From positions 51,234 to 115,233 of the forward strand of contig JBCFBK010000010.1 in the NCBI GenBank assembly GCA_038562555.1: 64,000 bases of DNA. Direction: 5' to 3'. A program made the translations under genes and the position numbers. Position 1 is the stretch's first letter. Each line of letters begins with the position of its first letter. Below, piece by piece: positions 1 to 10,200 of this stretch. The notes beneath the pieces are model-generated. The model ran no database searches, was not told the DNA's origin, and worked only from the letters and a program-made list of their open reading frames with translations. Origin of the DNA: JBCFBK01 sp038562555. GTDB lineage: Bacteria > Bacteroidota > Bacteroidia > Bacteroidales > Prolixibacteraceae.

Positions 1-324
1 ACGATTTTCCTTGGCGGGGTTACGGTGATAAATCTGACCCTGTTTAAATTCTTCGTAAGCAATCAGCGCCGGTTTTGGCAACCGTTCGTAATATTTGGAA
101 ATCTCGATCTGTTCGCGATTTTCAAAAACTTCTTCCAGGTTATCGGAATAGGAAGCAAATTCCTGCAGTTTTTGGTTCAGTTCTTCCTTCATCTCCGAAG
201 AAATCTGATTTGAACGCTTTGCAAGGATCATGACAGTTTCATATACATTTCCGGTCTGTTCTTCCATGTCGATCAAATCGCGGGGAACCGTTGTACCTTC
301 AGCTTTAATCTTTTTAAAATCCAT
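1..324 (-). CDS. rpoZ: DNA-directed RNA polymerase omega subunit (Rpb6/RpoZ family), 3' end cut by window
   Basis: The reverse strand is open from an ATG at 324 to the window edge (108 codons). The product starts MDFKKIKAEGTTVPRDL and contains the signature stretches GNVYETVMILAKRSNQI and EEVFENREQIEISKYYE, which are typical of the roughly 110-residue Bacteroidota omega subunit. Only the last few residues should be missing. Omega binds beta' and helps assemble RNA polymerase. The start lies 20 nt behind the bamD stop, so the two are very likely co-transcribed. This bamD-rpoZ order is, from memory, common in the phylum. Confidence 0.9.
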   Translation of the reverse strand, partial: MDFKKIKAEGTTVPRDLIDMEEQTGNVYETVMILAKRSNQISSEMKEELNQKLQEFASYSDNLEEVFENREQIEISKYYERLPKPALIAYEEFKQGQIYHRNPAKENR

Positions 325-344
325 ATGTGTTAATTTACTTCTTC

Positions 345-1151
345 TTAATTTACATCTTCATCATCATAATTCAGCAATTTAGCCGTTGACTGGTGAAATT
401 TTTCTGCATCCTGACGGTATTTACTGTCGGGGAATTCGTCAACAAAACTAAAGTACTCGTCAAGTGCATCGTTAAGCCTGAGTTCCTTTTTATCATCTAC
501 ACTGTAAATTGCCAGGTTGTACTTGGCATCCAAAAGCATAAACATCAACTCTTCCCGGTACCTGGTATCGGGAAAACTTTCCAGTGAGTTATCCAACGCG
601 ACCACCGCCGCTTTATAATTTTCCAGGTCATAATAAAGCTTTCCGGTCAGAAAGGCCTTATATACCAGTTTATCCCTCATTTCGACGATGAGCTTTTCAG
701 CTTCCTGAGATCTTTCGGTCGACGGATACAGGTTGATATAAAGCTGAAGCGCGTCGATGGCCTTTTGTGTAACAGTTTGATCGAGCCTTGGTTTAGGTGA
801 TTCTTTATAAAAACAATAGCCGATCATATATTGGGACTCTTCCACGAATTCGCTTTTGGGGAATTCCTTGGCCAACGTATTGAACCAATGCCCGGCCATC
901 AGGTAATCCCTCATAGCGAAGAAACCTTTTGCATAATAGTAATAAATATCGTCTGCCCTGCTGGTTCCCCGATAGATATTGACCAGTTCCGCAAGCAAAG
1001 TTGAAGAGCGGGAATACTCGCCTTCTTCATAGTATTCAATGGCCTTTTTATACTTGAACTCGTAATCCGTACTTTTAACAATCTTGTTAAAATCGCTGCA
1101 AGCCGTTGAAATCAAAAGAAGCAACAGGCCGATTGTCCCAAATTTTCTCAT
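345..1151 (-). CDS. bamD: Outer membrane assembly lipoprotein BamD (YfiO)
   Basis: The gene encodes a TPR-rich outer-membrane lipoprotein of the beta-barrel assembly machine. The N-terminus MRKFGTIGLLLLLIS is followed by TAC, giving a lipobox with the modified Cys. The mature part begins SDFNKIVKSTDYEFKYKKA, the usual BamD opening, and is followed by tandem TPR-like helices (for example AIEYYEEGEYSRSSTLLAELV and FVEESQYMIGYCFYK). Length near 268 aa is normal. The frame is open to an ATG at 1163, but a promoter-like TATCTTTG (reverse strand, 1169-1176) would place transcription start almost on that ATG, so the ATG at 1151, which starts the signal peptide cleanly, is preferred. The upstream partner of rpoZ in a two-gene unit. 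Confidence 0.9.
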   Translation of the reverse strand: MRKFGTIGLLLLLISTACSDFNKIVKSTDYEFKYKKAIEYYEEGEYSRSSTLLAELVNIYRGTSRADDIYYYYAKGFFAMRDYLMAGHWFNTLAKEFPKSEFVEESQYMIGYCFYKESPKPRLDQTVTQKAIDALQLYINLYPSTERSQEAEKLIVEMRDKLVYKAFLTGKLYYDLENYKAAVVALDNSLESFPDTRYREELMFMLLDAKYNLAIYSVDDKKELRLNDALDEYFSFVDEFPDSKYRQDAEKFHQSTAKLLNYDDEDVN

Positions 1152-1251
1152 TCTCATAAGCATGGCTGCAAAGATACATTTTTATTAAAATCAAAAGGTA
1201 AAAATAACAAGAAAAGTCTGTTTACTCAATGGTTTAATATAATTTAACAAA

Positions 1252-1282
1252 TTTGCGGACTTCTCAAAAAGAATTACATTTG
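1252..1282 (+). promoter_or_regulatory. Bacteroidota-type promoter upstream of the alpha-oxoamine synthase gene
   Basis: TTTG at 1252-1255 and TACATTTG at 1275-1282 are separated by exactly 19 nt, matching the Bacteroidota primary-sigma consensus TTTG-N19-TAnnTTTG. Transcription should start near 1288. This places the promoter inside the longest possible reading frame and so decides the translation start of the downstream gene. Confidence 0.75.
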
Positions 1283-1309
1283 CAGAGTTTAATTTTAAAA
1301 CAAAAAGAA

Positions 1310-2560
1310 GTGGATATTTTTGAAAAGTTTCGTTCGAACAGAGGAAATATCGGCCAGTATATGAAGCAGGCGCATGGCTATTTCGCGTTCCCTAAACTTG
1401 AAGGAGAAATTGGCGCCCGCATGATCTTCAGGGGAAAAGAAGTTTTGAACTGGAGTTTAAATAACTACATTGGTTTGGCCAATCATCCTGAGGTCCGCAA
1501 GGTGGATGCCCAGGCTTCAAAAGACTGGGGACTGGCCTATCCGATGGGGGCCCGTATGATGTCGGGACAGACGGTCAAACATGAAGAACTGGAGCGTAAA
1601 CTTGCTGCATTTGTAAAAAAGCCCGATGCTTTTCTGCTTAACTTCGGCTATCAGGGCATGGTTTCGATCATTGATACCGTATGCGGCAGAAATGACGTTA
1701 TTGTGTATGACAGTGAATCGCACGCCTGTATTCTTGACGGTCTCCGGCTCCACCTTGGAAAACGTTTCGTATATCCGCACAATAATATTCAGAGCCTTCA
1801 CAAACAACTTGAGCGGGCCACAGCTCTTGCAGAAAAACAAGGGGGCGGTATCCTGGTAATCACAGAAGGCGTGTTCGGTATGTCGGGCGACCTGGGCAAA
1901 CTGGATGAGATTGTTGCACTGAAAAAGGAATTCAGCTTCCGGCTTCTGGTTGATGATGCACACGGATTTGGCACGATGGGTGCAACCGGGGCAGGAACTC
2001 CCGAGCATTTTGGTGTTGAAGACGGGGTTGACCTTCATTTCAGTACCTTTGCAAAGGCTATGGCCGGCATCGGTGCCTTCATTGCATGCGACAAAGATAT
2101 CTGCAACCACCTGCGTTACAATATGCGTTCGCAAACCTTCGCCAAGTCATTACCCATGCCGATGGTAATCGGTTCGCTGAAGAGACTGGAACTGCTGAAA
2201 ACGGAAAAACATCTGCGCGAGCAGCTTTGGACCATTGTCCATGCCCTGCAAACCGGATTAAAAGAAGCCGGTTTTGATCTGGGCAGAACTAATTCGCCTG
2301 TGACTCCGGTATATATGAAGGGAGATGTCGCCGAAGCTACGAATGTGGTTTATGATCTGCGGGAAAATTATAACCTCTTTTGCTCGGTGGTTGTTTATCC
2401 GGTCATTCCCAAGGGAGAGATCATTCTTCGGATCATTCCGACGGCAACCCATACGCTCGAAGACGTTGATTATACCATCTCTGCTTTCAAGGAAGTACAC
2501 AAAAAGCTCATAGACGGAGAATATAAAGGAAAAGAAATCCCGCAAATGGGAACACTGTAA
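1310..2560 (+). CDS. PLP-dependent alpha-oxoamine synthase (serine palmitoyltransferase / cysteate acyltransferase type)
   Basis: The protein is a fold-type I PLP enzyme of the alpha-oxoamine synthase family, which condenses an amino acid with an acyl thioester. It shows the family features MGARMMSGQT, HACILDGLRLH, the PLP-binding VDDAHGFGTMG and the Schiff-base lysine in STFAKAMAG (Lys249). Close relatives are near-universal in Bacteroidota and are annotated as KBL/AONS or as the enzyme that starts sphingolipid or sulfonolipid synthesis; the substrate cannot be told here. The frame is open from a TTG at 1253, but the family starts at (M)DIFEKF and a promoter sits at 1252-1282, so the GTG at 1310 (417 aa) is chosen. 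The gene ends in a bidirectional terminator shared with trxB. Confidence 0.85.
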   Translation: MDIFEKFRSNRGNIGQYMKQAHGYFAFPKLEGEIGARMIFRGKEVLNWSLNNYIGLANHPEVRKVDAQASKDWGLAYPMGARMMSGQTVKHEELERKLAAFVKKPDAFLLNFGYQGMVSIIDTVCGRNDVIVYDSESHACILDGLRLHLGKRFVYPHNNIQSLHKQLERATALAEKQGGGILVITEGVFGMSGDLGKLDEIVALKKEFSFRLLVDDAHGFGTMGATGAGTPEHFGVEDGVDLHFSTFAKAMAGIGAFIACDKDICNHLRYNMRSQTFAKSLPMPMVIGSLKRLELLKTEKHLREQLWTIVHALQTGLKEAGFDLGRTNSPVTPVYMKGDVAEATNVVYDLRENYNLFCSVVVYPVIPKGEIILRIIPTATHTLEDVDYTISAFKEVHKKLIDGEYKGKEIPQMGTL

Positions 2561-2592
2561 AAAAAAACTCCGGAAATTCCGGAGTTTTTTTT
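2561..2592. terminator. Bidirectional rho-independent terminator between convergent genes
   Basis: A perfect 8-bp stem (arms 2567-2574 and 2578-2585, 3-nt loop) is flanked by an A run on the left and a T run on the right. It can terminate the oxoamine synthase gene on the plus strand and trxB on the minus strand. Confidence 0.85.
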
Positions 2593-3586
2593 ATCCGTGC
2601 TTTTCAGACAAATAGCGCTCCGCATCGATGGCCGCCATACAGCCCGAACCGGCTGCAGTTACAGCCTGACGGTAAACCGGGTCCTGCACATCGCCACAGG
2701 CAAAAACCCCGGGCACATTGGTTTTTGATGTACCCGGTATTGCTTTAATATAACCCACAGGATCAAGATCAAGATATTCTGCGACAAAGTCAGAATTAGG
2801 CTTATGTCCAATCGCCAGGAAAAAACCATCGATTTTAATTTTTACTTCTTGCTCGTCCGATTCACCCTTATTTTTCACCAGCACCGCACCTTCGACCACC
2901 CCGTTTCCGAAAAGGCCCTTGGTTTGATGCTTCCATAGAATTTCAACATTTTTTACAGCTTTCACCCGGTCGGCCATCACTTTCGAGGCCCGCAACTCAT
3001 CGCGTCTGACAACCAGGTATACTTTCCGTGCAAGCCCGGCCAGATATATAGCCTCTTCCGCAGCCGTATCTCCTCCTCCCACAACCGCCACGTCTTTTCC
3101 CCGATAAAAGAAACCGTCACAGGTTGCACACGCCGATACCCCTCCCCCTGCGTATTTGGTTTCGTCTTCAATTCCCAGGTACTTGGCCGTTGCACCCGTT
3201 GCAATGATCACCGTCTCCGCTTCGATCAGCTTATTCCCATCAATCCAGACCTTATGAACCGGGCCTGAAAAATCAACTTTCGTCGCCAGACCAAAACGCA
3301 CGTCAGTGCCAAAGCGCTGCGCCTGCTTTTTGAAATCTTCCATCATCACGGGGCCTGTAACTCCTTCCGGATAACCGGGATAATTCTCCACCTCAGTCGT
3401 TGTCGTAAGCTGTCCTCCCGGCTGAAGGCCTTCATACATCACGGGATCCAAATTAGCCCGGGCAGCATAAATCGCGGCTGTATACCCGGCCGGCCCGGAA
3501 CCAACGATCAGGCATTTCACACGTTCCGAATCACCCGACGGTTCAATATGATCGCTTTTCTCCTGAATATTTAATGCTTTAAACAT
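2591..3586 (-). CDS. trxB: Thioredoxin reductase
   Basis: NADPH:thioredoxin oxidoreductase, cytosolic flavoprotein. The FAD-binding motif GSGPAGYTAAIYAARA is near the N-terminus, the redox-active CATC disulfide is at Cys153/Cys156, the NADPH-binding VVGGGDTAAEEA follows, and the second FAD motif GVFACGDVQDP is near the end. Length is 331 aa, typical of the low-molecular-weight type. The frame runs open to 3766, but the ATG at 3586 fits the family; the extra upstream residues lie across a promoter and are not coding. Convergent with the oxoamine synthase gene. Confidence 0.95.
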   Translation of the reverse strand: MFKALNIQEKSDHIEPSGDSERVKCLIVGSGPAGYTAAIYAARANLDPVMYEGLQPGGQLTTTTEVENYPGYPEGVTGPVMMEDFKKQAQRFGTDVRFGLATKVDFSGPVHKVWIDGNKLIEAETVIIATGATAKYLGIEDETKYAGGGVSACATCDGFFYRGKDVAVVGGGDTAAEEAIYLAGLARKVYLVVRRDELRASKVMADRVKAVKNVEILWKHQTKGLFGNGVVEGAVLVKNKGESDEQEVKIKIDGFFLAIGHKPNSDFVAEYLDLDPVGYIKAIPGTSKTNVPGVFACGDVQDPVYRQAVTAAGSGCMAAIDAERYLSEKHG

Positions 3587-3615
3587 GACTATTGCTTTTA
3601 GTTTTTTTTCTGATG

Positions 3616-3646
3616 CAAAATTACATAACCTGCGCATATAAACAAC
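3616..3646 (-). promoter_or_regulatory. Promoter of trxB
   Basis: On the reverse strand GTTG (3646-3643) is followed after 19 nt by TAATTTTG (3623-3616). This fits the Bacteroidota consensus with one mismatch in the -33 box and gives a leader of about 20 nt before the ATG at 3586. Confidence 0.55.
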
Positions 3647-3725
3647 ATCTACCCAATCAATAATAATCACCATGTCATAGACAAAAACTATTATCAAATT
3701 TAGCCGATCAATTTTAATAAATCGT

Positions 3726-3756
3726 TTTGCAGTGTAAGAGCGAATGCTTACATTTG
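3726..3756 (+). promoter_or_regulatory. Promoter of tRNA-Pro
   Basis: TTTG at 3726-3729, a 19-nt spacer, then TACATTTG at 3749-3756: a perfect Bacteroidota promoter. The start of transcription would be about 6 nt before the mature tRNA 5' end. Confidence 0.8.
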
Positions 3757-3768
3757 CACCACTCAAAT

Positions 3769-3842
3769 CGGGGTGTGGCGCAGTTGGCTAGCGCACTTGC
3801 ATGGGGTGCAAGGGGTCGAAAGTTCGAGTCTTTTCACCCCGA
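3769..3842 (+). tRNA. tRNA-Pro (anticodon GGG)
   Basis: A full cloverleaf can be drawn: acceptor arms 3769-3775 and 3835-3841 (7 bp), D stem GCGC/GCGC (3778-3781, 3791-3794), anticodon stem CTTGC/GCAAG with loop ATGGGGT, anticodon GGG at 3803-3805, five-base variable loop, and a T arm with the TTCGAGT loop. The C1-G72 pair is typical of bacterial tRNA-Pro. The 3' CCA is not encoded. Confidence 0.95.
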
Positions 3843-3848
3843 CGAAAG

Positions 3849-3890
3849 AATACAAAAGAGGTTGTCGGAGAGGCAACCTCTTTGTATTTT
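3849..3890 (+). terminator. Terminator of tRNA-Pro
   Basis: A long hairpin, arms 3849-3864 and 3874-3888 with a 9-nt loop, ends in a T run. It begins seven bases after the tRNA. Confidence 0.85.
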
Positions 3891-4278
3891 AACAGCTTTC
3901 GTTGGCACAATTCCGGTTGAACCAAAACTGCAATTCTATTTCATCCCGACATAAAAAAGCTCATCGAAAAAATTTTCTGATAAATCAACAATAATATCCA
4001 ACATATATCGTTTATAAATTCACTCCACATTAAGAAGATGATTTATTGGTAATTGCGGGAAAGATAATTCGAGAGAAAAGTGGATTTGATGGGTTTTCTT
4101 TATTATTTGATTGAGTTATTTAAGATAAAAGCATACTAATATCATAAACAAAATTGAAACGTTTCTTGTTACCTTACTTTATTTAAGATAATATTAAGCA
4201 AGAGCCGTACTCAGTTTTTTTTCGCCGTCGCAACGAAAATTAGGATCCTTTTATTTAACAGATTAAAAATAATAAGGA
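3891..4278. other. AT-rich intergenic region before the Tc toxin cluster
   Basis: No gene, tRNA fragment, clear promoter or repeat was recognised in these 388 bases. The last 180 bases are strongly AT-rich and presumably contain the toxin promoter, but no convincing TTTG/TAnnTTTG pair was found. Confidence 0.5.
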
Positions 4279-7200
4279 ATGAACAAAACTAACGCGAACC
4301 TGACTTCTCAATACCTAAACACTGAAGGAGAAAAAACCAAATCCAATCCCGTTGAAACGCCTTCAATATCATTGCCTAAAGGCGGTGGAGCAATTAAAGG
4401 AATTGACGAAAAATTTTCAGTGAATGCCATTAACGGCACAGCATCGTTCTCCGTTCCGCTTCCTTTTTCACCAGCCAGAGGGGTTACCCCCTCCCTGAGC
4501 CTTTCTTATAATTCCGGTTCAGGCAACAGTATTTTTGGCATTGGGTGGAGCGCGGGACTTTCGTCCATAAAACGAAAAACAGACGACGGACTTCCTCAGT
4601 ATCAGGATGAAACTGATTCAGACACCTTCCTGTTCTCCGGAGCAGAGGACCTGGTCCCTGAATTCAAAAAGCAAAATGACGGCACATTTGAACGGGATGG
4701 AAACGGGAATTACCTGATCCGCGAAGAAGATTCCCCGGACGGCGATCATATTATCCGTTATTATAAACCCAGAATCGAAGGCCTCTTTGCCAGGATCGAG
4801 CGTTGGAAAAATAAATCTTCGGGTGAGCTCAAATGGCGGATGATCACGAAAGAAAACGGCACAACCCTCTTTGGATGGTCAGCCAACTCGAGAATTGCTG
4901 ACCCGGCCAATGAGTACCGGATCTTTGAATGGCTTCCTGAATTTGTGTTTGACTATAAAGGAAACTGTTCTCTGTTTATCTATAAAAAAGAAGATGACAA
5001 GGGCTTTGACGGCTCTTTGCTTCACAACCGGAACCGGCTTAAGAACGGGCAGATCTCCTATACGAACCGGTATCTTTCAAAAATATGTTACGGAAATCAA
5101 ACTCCGTTCAAACACCTCGATGATAATCGGCCGGAGGAAAGCGATTATCTGTTTTCAACAGTATTTGATTATGGCGAATATAATCCGGAATCGCCCTTTG
5201 ATGTCATTTCTGACTGGGGCTTCAGGGCGGATGCATTTTCTGATTACAAGGCCGGTTTTGAAATCCGTACCACAAGGCTTTGCAAACGGGTTATGCTCTT
5301 CCATCACTTCAAAGGAGACGGCGAATACGACGGACTGGTCAGATCGCTGAACATGACCTATTTATCCGGTACCGAAAGCGATTTTACCTTTTTACAATCC
5401 ATTACGTCCTTCGGGTATATCAAAAAGCCCGATGGTTCCTATTCAAAGAAGAACCTTCCTCCGATGGAGTTTGGCTACCAAAGCCACGACTGGAACAAAG
5501 AAGTCAGAACAATAAGCGCTGAAGATTTGGTACATGCTCCGGCCGGCCCCGAAGAATCGGCTTATCAGTTTACGGATCTGTTTAATGAAGGCTTATCCGG
5601 AATTTTATCGGAACAGGCCGGCGGATGGTTTTATAAACGTAACCGGGGAAACGGTAAGTTCGAACAGGCCAAACCGGTTTCAACCAAACCATCATTCGGA
5701 GGACTGGGGTTAGTCATGCATATGGCCGATCTGGATGCTGACGGAAGTCGCCAGTTCGTCAGCTATAATCCGGCTTATCCCGGATATTTTGAGATGAATG
5801 ATGAAAATCAGTGGCAGAATTTCCGGCTGTTCGAAGCTTTGCCTAACATCGACTTTGCGGACCGGAACACCCGGATGCTCGACTTAAACGGAGATGGCCG
5901 GGCTGAAGTGGTCGTTACCGGGGACCAGGTTATTTCCTGGTACCCTTCCGAAGGCAGGAAAGGCCTCTCGCAAGTCCGGAAAGCCGCTAAGCCGTCTGAT
6001 GAGGAAGAAGGGGCGCAGGTTGTCTTTTCCGATGCGACGCAGAGCATTTTTCTGGCCGATATGTCGGGCGATGGCCTGACCGATATTGTCAGGATCAGGA
6101 ACAATGACGTGTGTTACTGGCCAAACCTGGGCTTTGGAAAGTTTGGAGCAAAAGTGACCTTCGATCAGGCTCCGGCAATTGATCATCCCGATGCCTTCAA
6201 TCCGTCCTTTATTCGTCTGGCCGATATTGACGGCTCAGGTACCACCGACCTGATTTACCTGGGTAAAAATAAATTCAGTTGCTGGAAGAACCTCTCCGGC
6301 AATCGGTTCAGCTCCTCCCCTTTTGAAATTGAACCTTTTCCGGAAATTAACAGCGGCACCAAAATGACTGTGACCGACCTGCTTGGCAATGGTGTTGCCT
6401 GCCTGGTATGGTCAAGCCCGCTTGCCAAAGATGCCCATGCCCCCTTGAGGTACATCGATCTGATGAACAGCAAAAAGCCTTACCTCATGAATTCATGGAA
6501 AAATAACCTGGGCAAAGAAGTTTCACTGGAGTACACGCCGTCAACCCGTTTTTACCTGGATGACCAACTGGCAGGAAAACCCTGGGCCACAAAACTGCAT
6601 TTTCCGGTACACTGCGTCTCAAAAACAGTCACTGAAGATAAAATATCGGGGTACCGTTTTGTGACCGGCTACCAATATCATCATGGCTATTATGATCACG
6701 CCGAAAAAGAATTCCGGGGATTCGGAATGGTTGAACAGACCGATTCGGAAACGTACGAACACTGGGTAAAGGGGAATGCATCCAATATCGTGGAAGAACC
6801 GCTTCACCAGGAACCCGTGGTGTCGAAAGTCTGGTATCACACGGGGGCTTTCGCCGGAAAAGACCGGATCCTGAACCGCTTTAAAGAAGATTACTGGTAT
6901 AAGGAGATGGAACGGCAGGGATTTGAAGCTGTTCACCATGAAACGGAACTCCCCGACGCGCTGCTTGTTCCAGCCCCCGGACCGGAGGCCTCTCTGACTG
7001 ATCATTTATCGGCTGAAGAATGGCAACAGGCTTTACGGGCCTGCAAAGGCATGGGGCTTCGTTCGGAAACATTTGCCAAAGATGCCGGGAAACATGGTAA
7101 CACCGAAGATGCGCGGAAAAGAGAACTCACGCCTTACCATGCGGCTGCACACAACTGTATCATCGAACTGCTGCAACCGAAAGGGCACAACCGGCACGCC

Positions 7201-10200
7201 GTTTTCGCTGTTAAAAAAAGGGAATCGGTCTCGTACAGCTACGAACGAAACACAGCCGACCCGCGCATTGCCCACAGTCTCAATATCCGCATAGACGAAT
7301 ACGGCAATGTGCTTGAATCGGCAGCCATTGTTTATCCCCGAAAAAGTGCTGACCTCTCACTTCCCGCCGAAACCCGGGAGGAACAAAACAAACTGACCAT
7401 TATCTACAAGCAAAATTCGTTCACCAATGACGTAATAAGCAATGAATCCTACCAGCTCCGCCTACCTTCGGAAGTGAAGACCTGGGAACTGAAAGGTGTT
7501 GCCAAAGCCGGTTTATACTACATACCCTCCGATTTTGAGGACATTCTTTCTGACGCCCGTTCCGATGCCGTTTTTTTTCATGAAGCTGAAAAGCCTGTCA
7601 ATCCGGGGAGAGCGCAACGCAGGCTGATCGAACAGGTCCGCACCACTTACTACCGGAATGACCTGACAGGCGCTTTGCCGCTGCACCGGTTAGCATCACC
7701 GGCTTTGCCTTTGGAAAGCTATCAGCTCGTTTACACGCCTGAACTGATCAGCGCTATTTTTGGAACTAAGTTAAGTGCCGCCGCGCTTACGGAAGGAAAC
7801 TATGTCCACAGTGAAGCTGACAACAACTGGTGGACGCGTTCCGGAACAGCCCGTTATATTGAGGGAACGGAGACCGCTTCAGATGCACAGAACCGTTTCT
7901 ACACGCCCGTTTCCTACAGCGATCCGGCTGGCGCCGTGACCAAAGTACGCTGGTACGGGAACTATTTTCTGTTCGTCGAAGAAACAGAAGATGCCATGGG
8001 AAACAAGTCGGGCATGGAAAATTTCAATTTCAGGACGCTTTCACCACAACGGATCCGCGATATTAACGGCAATTTTTCAGAAACCATCACCGATGAACTG
8101 GGCTTTATAAAAGCCATGGCTGTGATGGGAAAAGGAGCCGAAGCGGACGAACTGACCGGACTGACAGAAATAACGGCAGCCACAGAAGATGCGGCTGTGC
8201 AGAATTTCTTTCAGTCAGCCGCATCCAATGAACTGACCGCCGCCGGAAAAGATCTGCTCCAACGGGCAACTGTCCGTTTTGTTTATGATCTGGCGACAGA
8301 CATCAGCAACGGCAAACCTGCAGCGGTTGCAGCAATCAGCCGTGAAGAGCATTTCCGGCAGAACAATGACTCGCCGGTGCAGATCGCTTTTGAATATTCC
8401 AACGGCTCGGGCGAAGTGGTTATGAAGAAGATCCAGGCCGAGCCGGGTAAAGCAAAGCAGGTGGTCGTTCATCCCGACCATACCGTCACGGTCATTGAAA
8501 CAGACACCTCGGCTGTTAGTCCGAAGCAACTCCGGTGGATTGGCAACGGAAGGACCGTCAAAAACAACAAGGGCAATCCGGTAAAACAATACGAGCCGTA
8601 TTTTTCGGTAAACCATCAGTATGAGGATTTTAAAGAGCTGACCGAACAAGGCGTCACCGCTGTCATGTATTACGATGCCCCCGGAAGGCTCGTAAGAACC
8701 GAAATGCCCGAGGGCACTTTTTCAAGGGTGGAATTTGACTCGTGGAAACAGACCGTTTATGATGTCAATGATACTACTTCGGAACCGGAATGCCGCTGGT
8801 TTACCGACCGGACTAACCGGTTAATCGATGCTGAACTGATTGCCGCCGGAAAAGATCCGGTTAAGGAGAAACAGGCGGCAGATAAAGCGGCCAAACATGC
8901 CAACACGCCCGGTGTGCTGCATTTCGACACGATGGGCAGACCAGTGCTTACCCTGGAGCATAACAAAAACCTGATTACCGAAGCCGATGAATTTTATCAT
9001 ACGCGGGTTAAGCCCGACACAGCAGGTAATCCGCGAAATATAACTGATGCGCGGGGCAATGTGATTATGCAATACAAATATGATATGCTTGGATCGCAGG
9101 TCTGGCAGCATACGATGGACGCAGGCCAACGATGGCAGCTTATGAACACGGCGGGCAATCCGCTCCGAAGCTGGGATGAACGGAATCATGAGTTTCAGTA
9201 CTTCTATGACCTGCTGCAACGCCCCACTCATTCTAAAGTACTGGGTGGAGACGGGCCAGCTCCCCTTGATCATATTTTTGGCAAAGTTATCTATGGGGAA
9301 AGTGCCTTGCTTGCTGACCGCAGCAACGAAACAGCCATACAGACCCGGAATATACTGGGGCAGGTCATTCAGCAGTACGACACCGGCGGACTGATCGATC
9401 TGCCCGATTATGATTTCGAAGGAAACCCTTTGTCCTGCACGCGACGACTGTTCCGCAAATACAAGGAAATTCCCGACTGGACAGACACCGCCCTGGCCTC
9501 CGGGCTCGAAGCTGAATCCTACACGTTCAAAACGGAGATGGATGCCATGGGGCGCATTACCCGGCAGGAAGCTCCCGACGGAAGTATCTTTACACCAGCC
9601 TACAATGAAGCCGGGCTGCTGGACAGCGAAACGATCGTCCATCCGGGATCAGCAGCAGCGGTCAGCTATATCAGGAACATTGATTATAATGAGCGGGGAC
9701 AGCGGGAAAAAATCGTTTACGGGAATCACGTCACAACCAGATTTCATTACGACCGGGAAACCTTCCGGCTCATCCGGCTTGAAAGCAAACGGCAAAATAA
9801 CGATCCCCTGCAGGATTTGCACTATACCTTTGACGCCGCCGGGAATATCACCCACCTGGAAGACCGGAATGTGCCCGTTGTCTTTTTCGATAATCAGAAA
9901 ATAACCGGCACATCCGAGTATACCTATGACGCTCTTTACCGCCTGGTCAGTGCCTCCGGCAGGGAAAACACAGCCGCCCTCACATTCGGTAACGCCGATA
10001 ACTGGAATGACGCGGCTTTCCTGCACCGGCTTAACCCCGGCGATGCGATGGCAATTCGCAACTACAGGCAACACTACGCCTATGATCCGGTTGGCAATCT
10101 GACTCAAATGAAGCATGTCGCTGCGGGAAATAACTGGACCCGGAACTATGACTATGAGTCTGCCGGGAACCGGCTAAAAAGCATCCATATCGGCGACAAC

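Noticed and set aside
1253..1309. TTG start for the oxoamine synthase
   Set aside because: A promoter overlaps it and the family begins at the later GTG.
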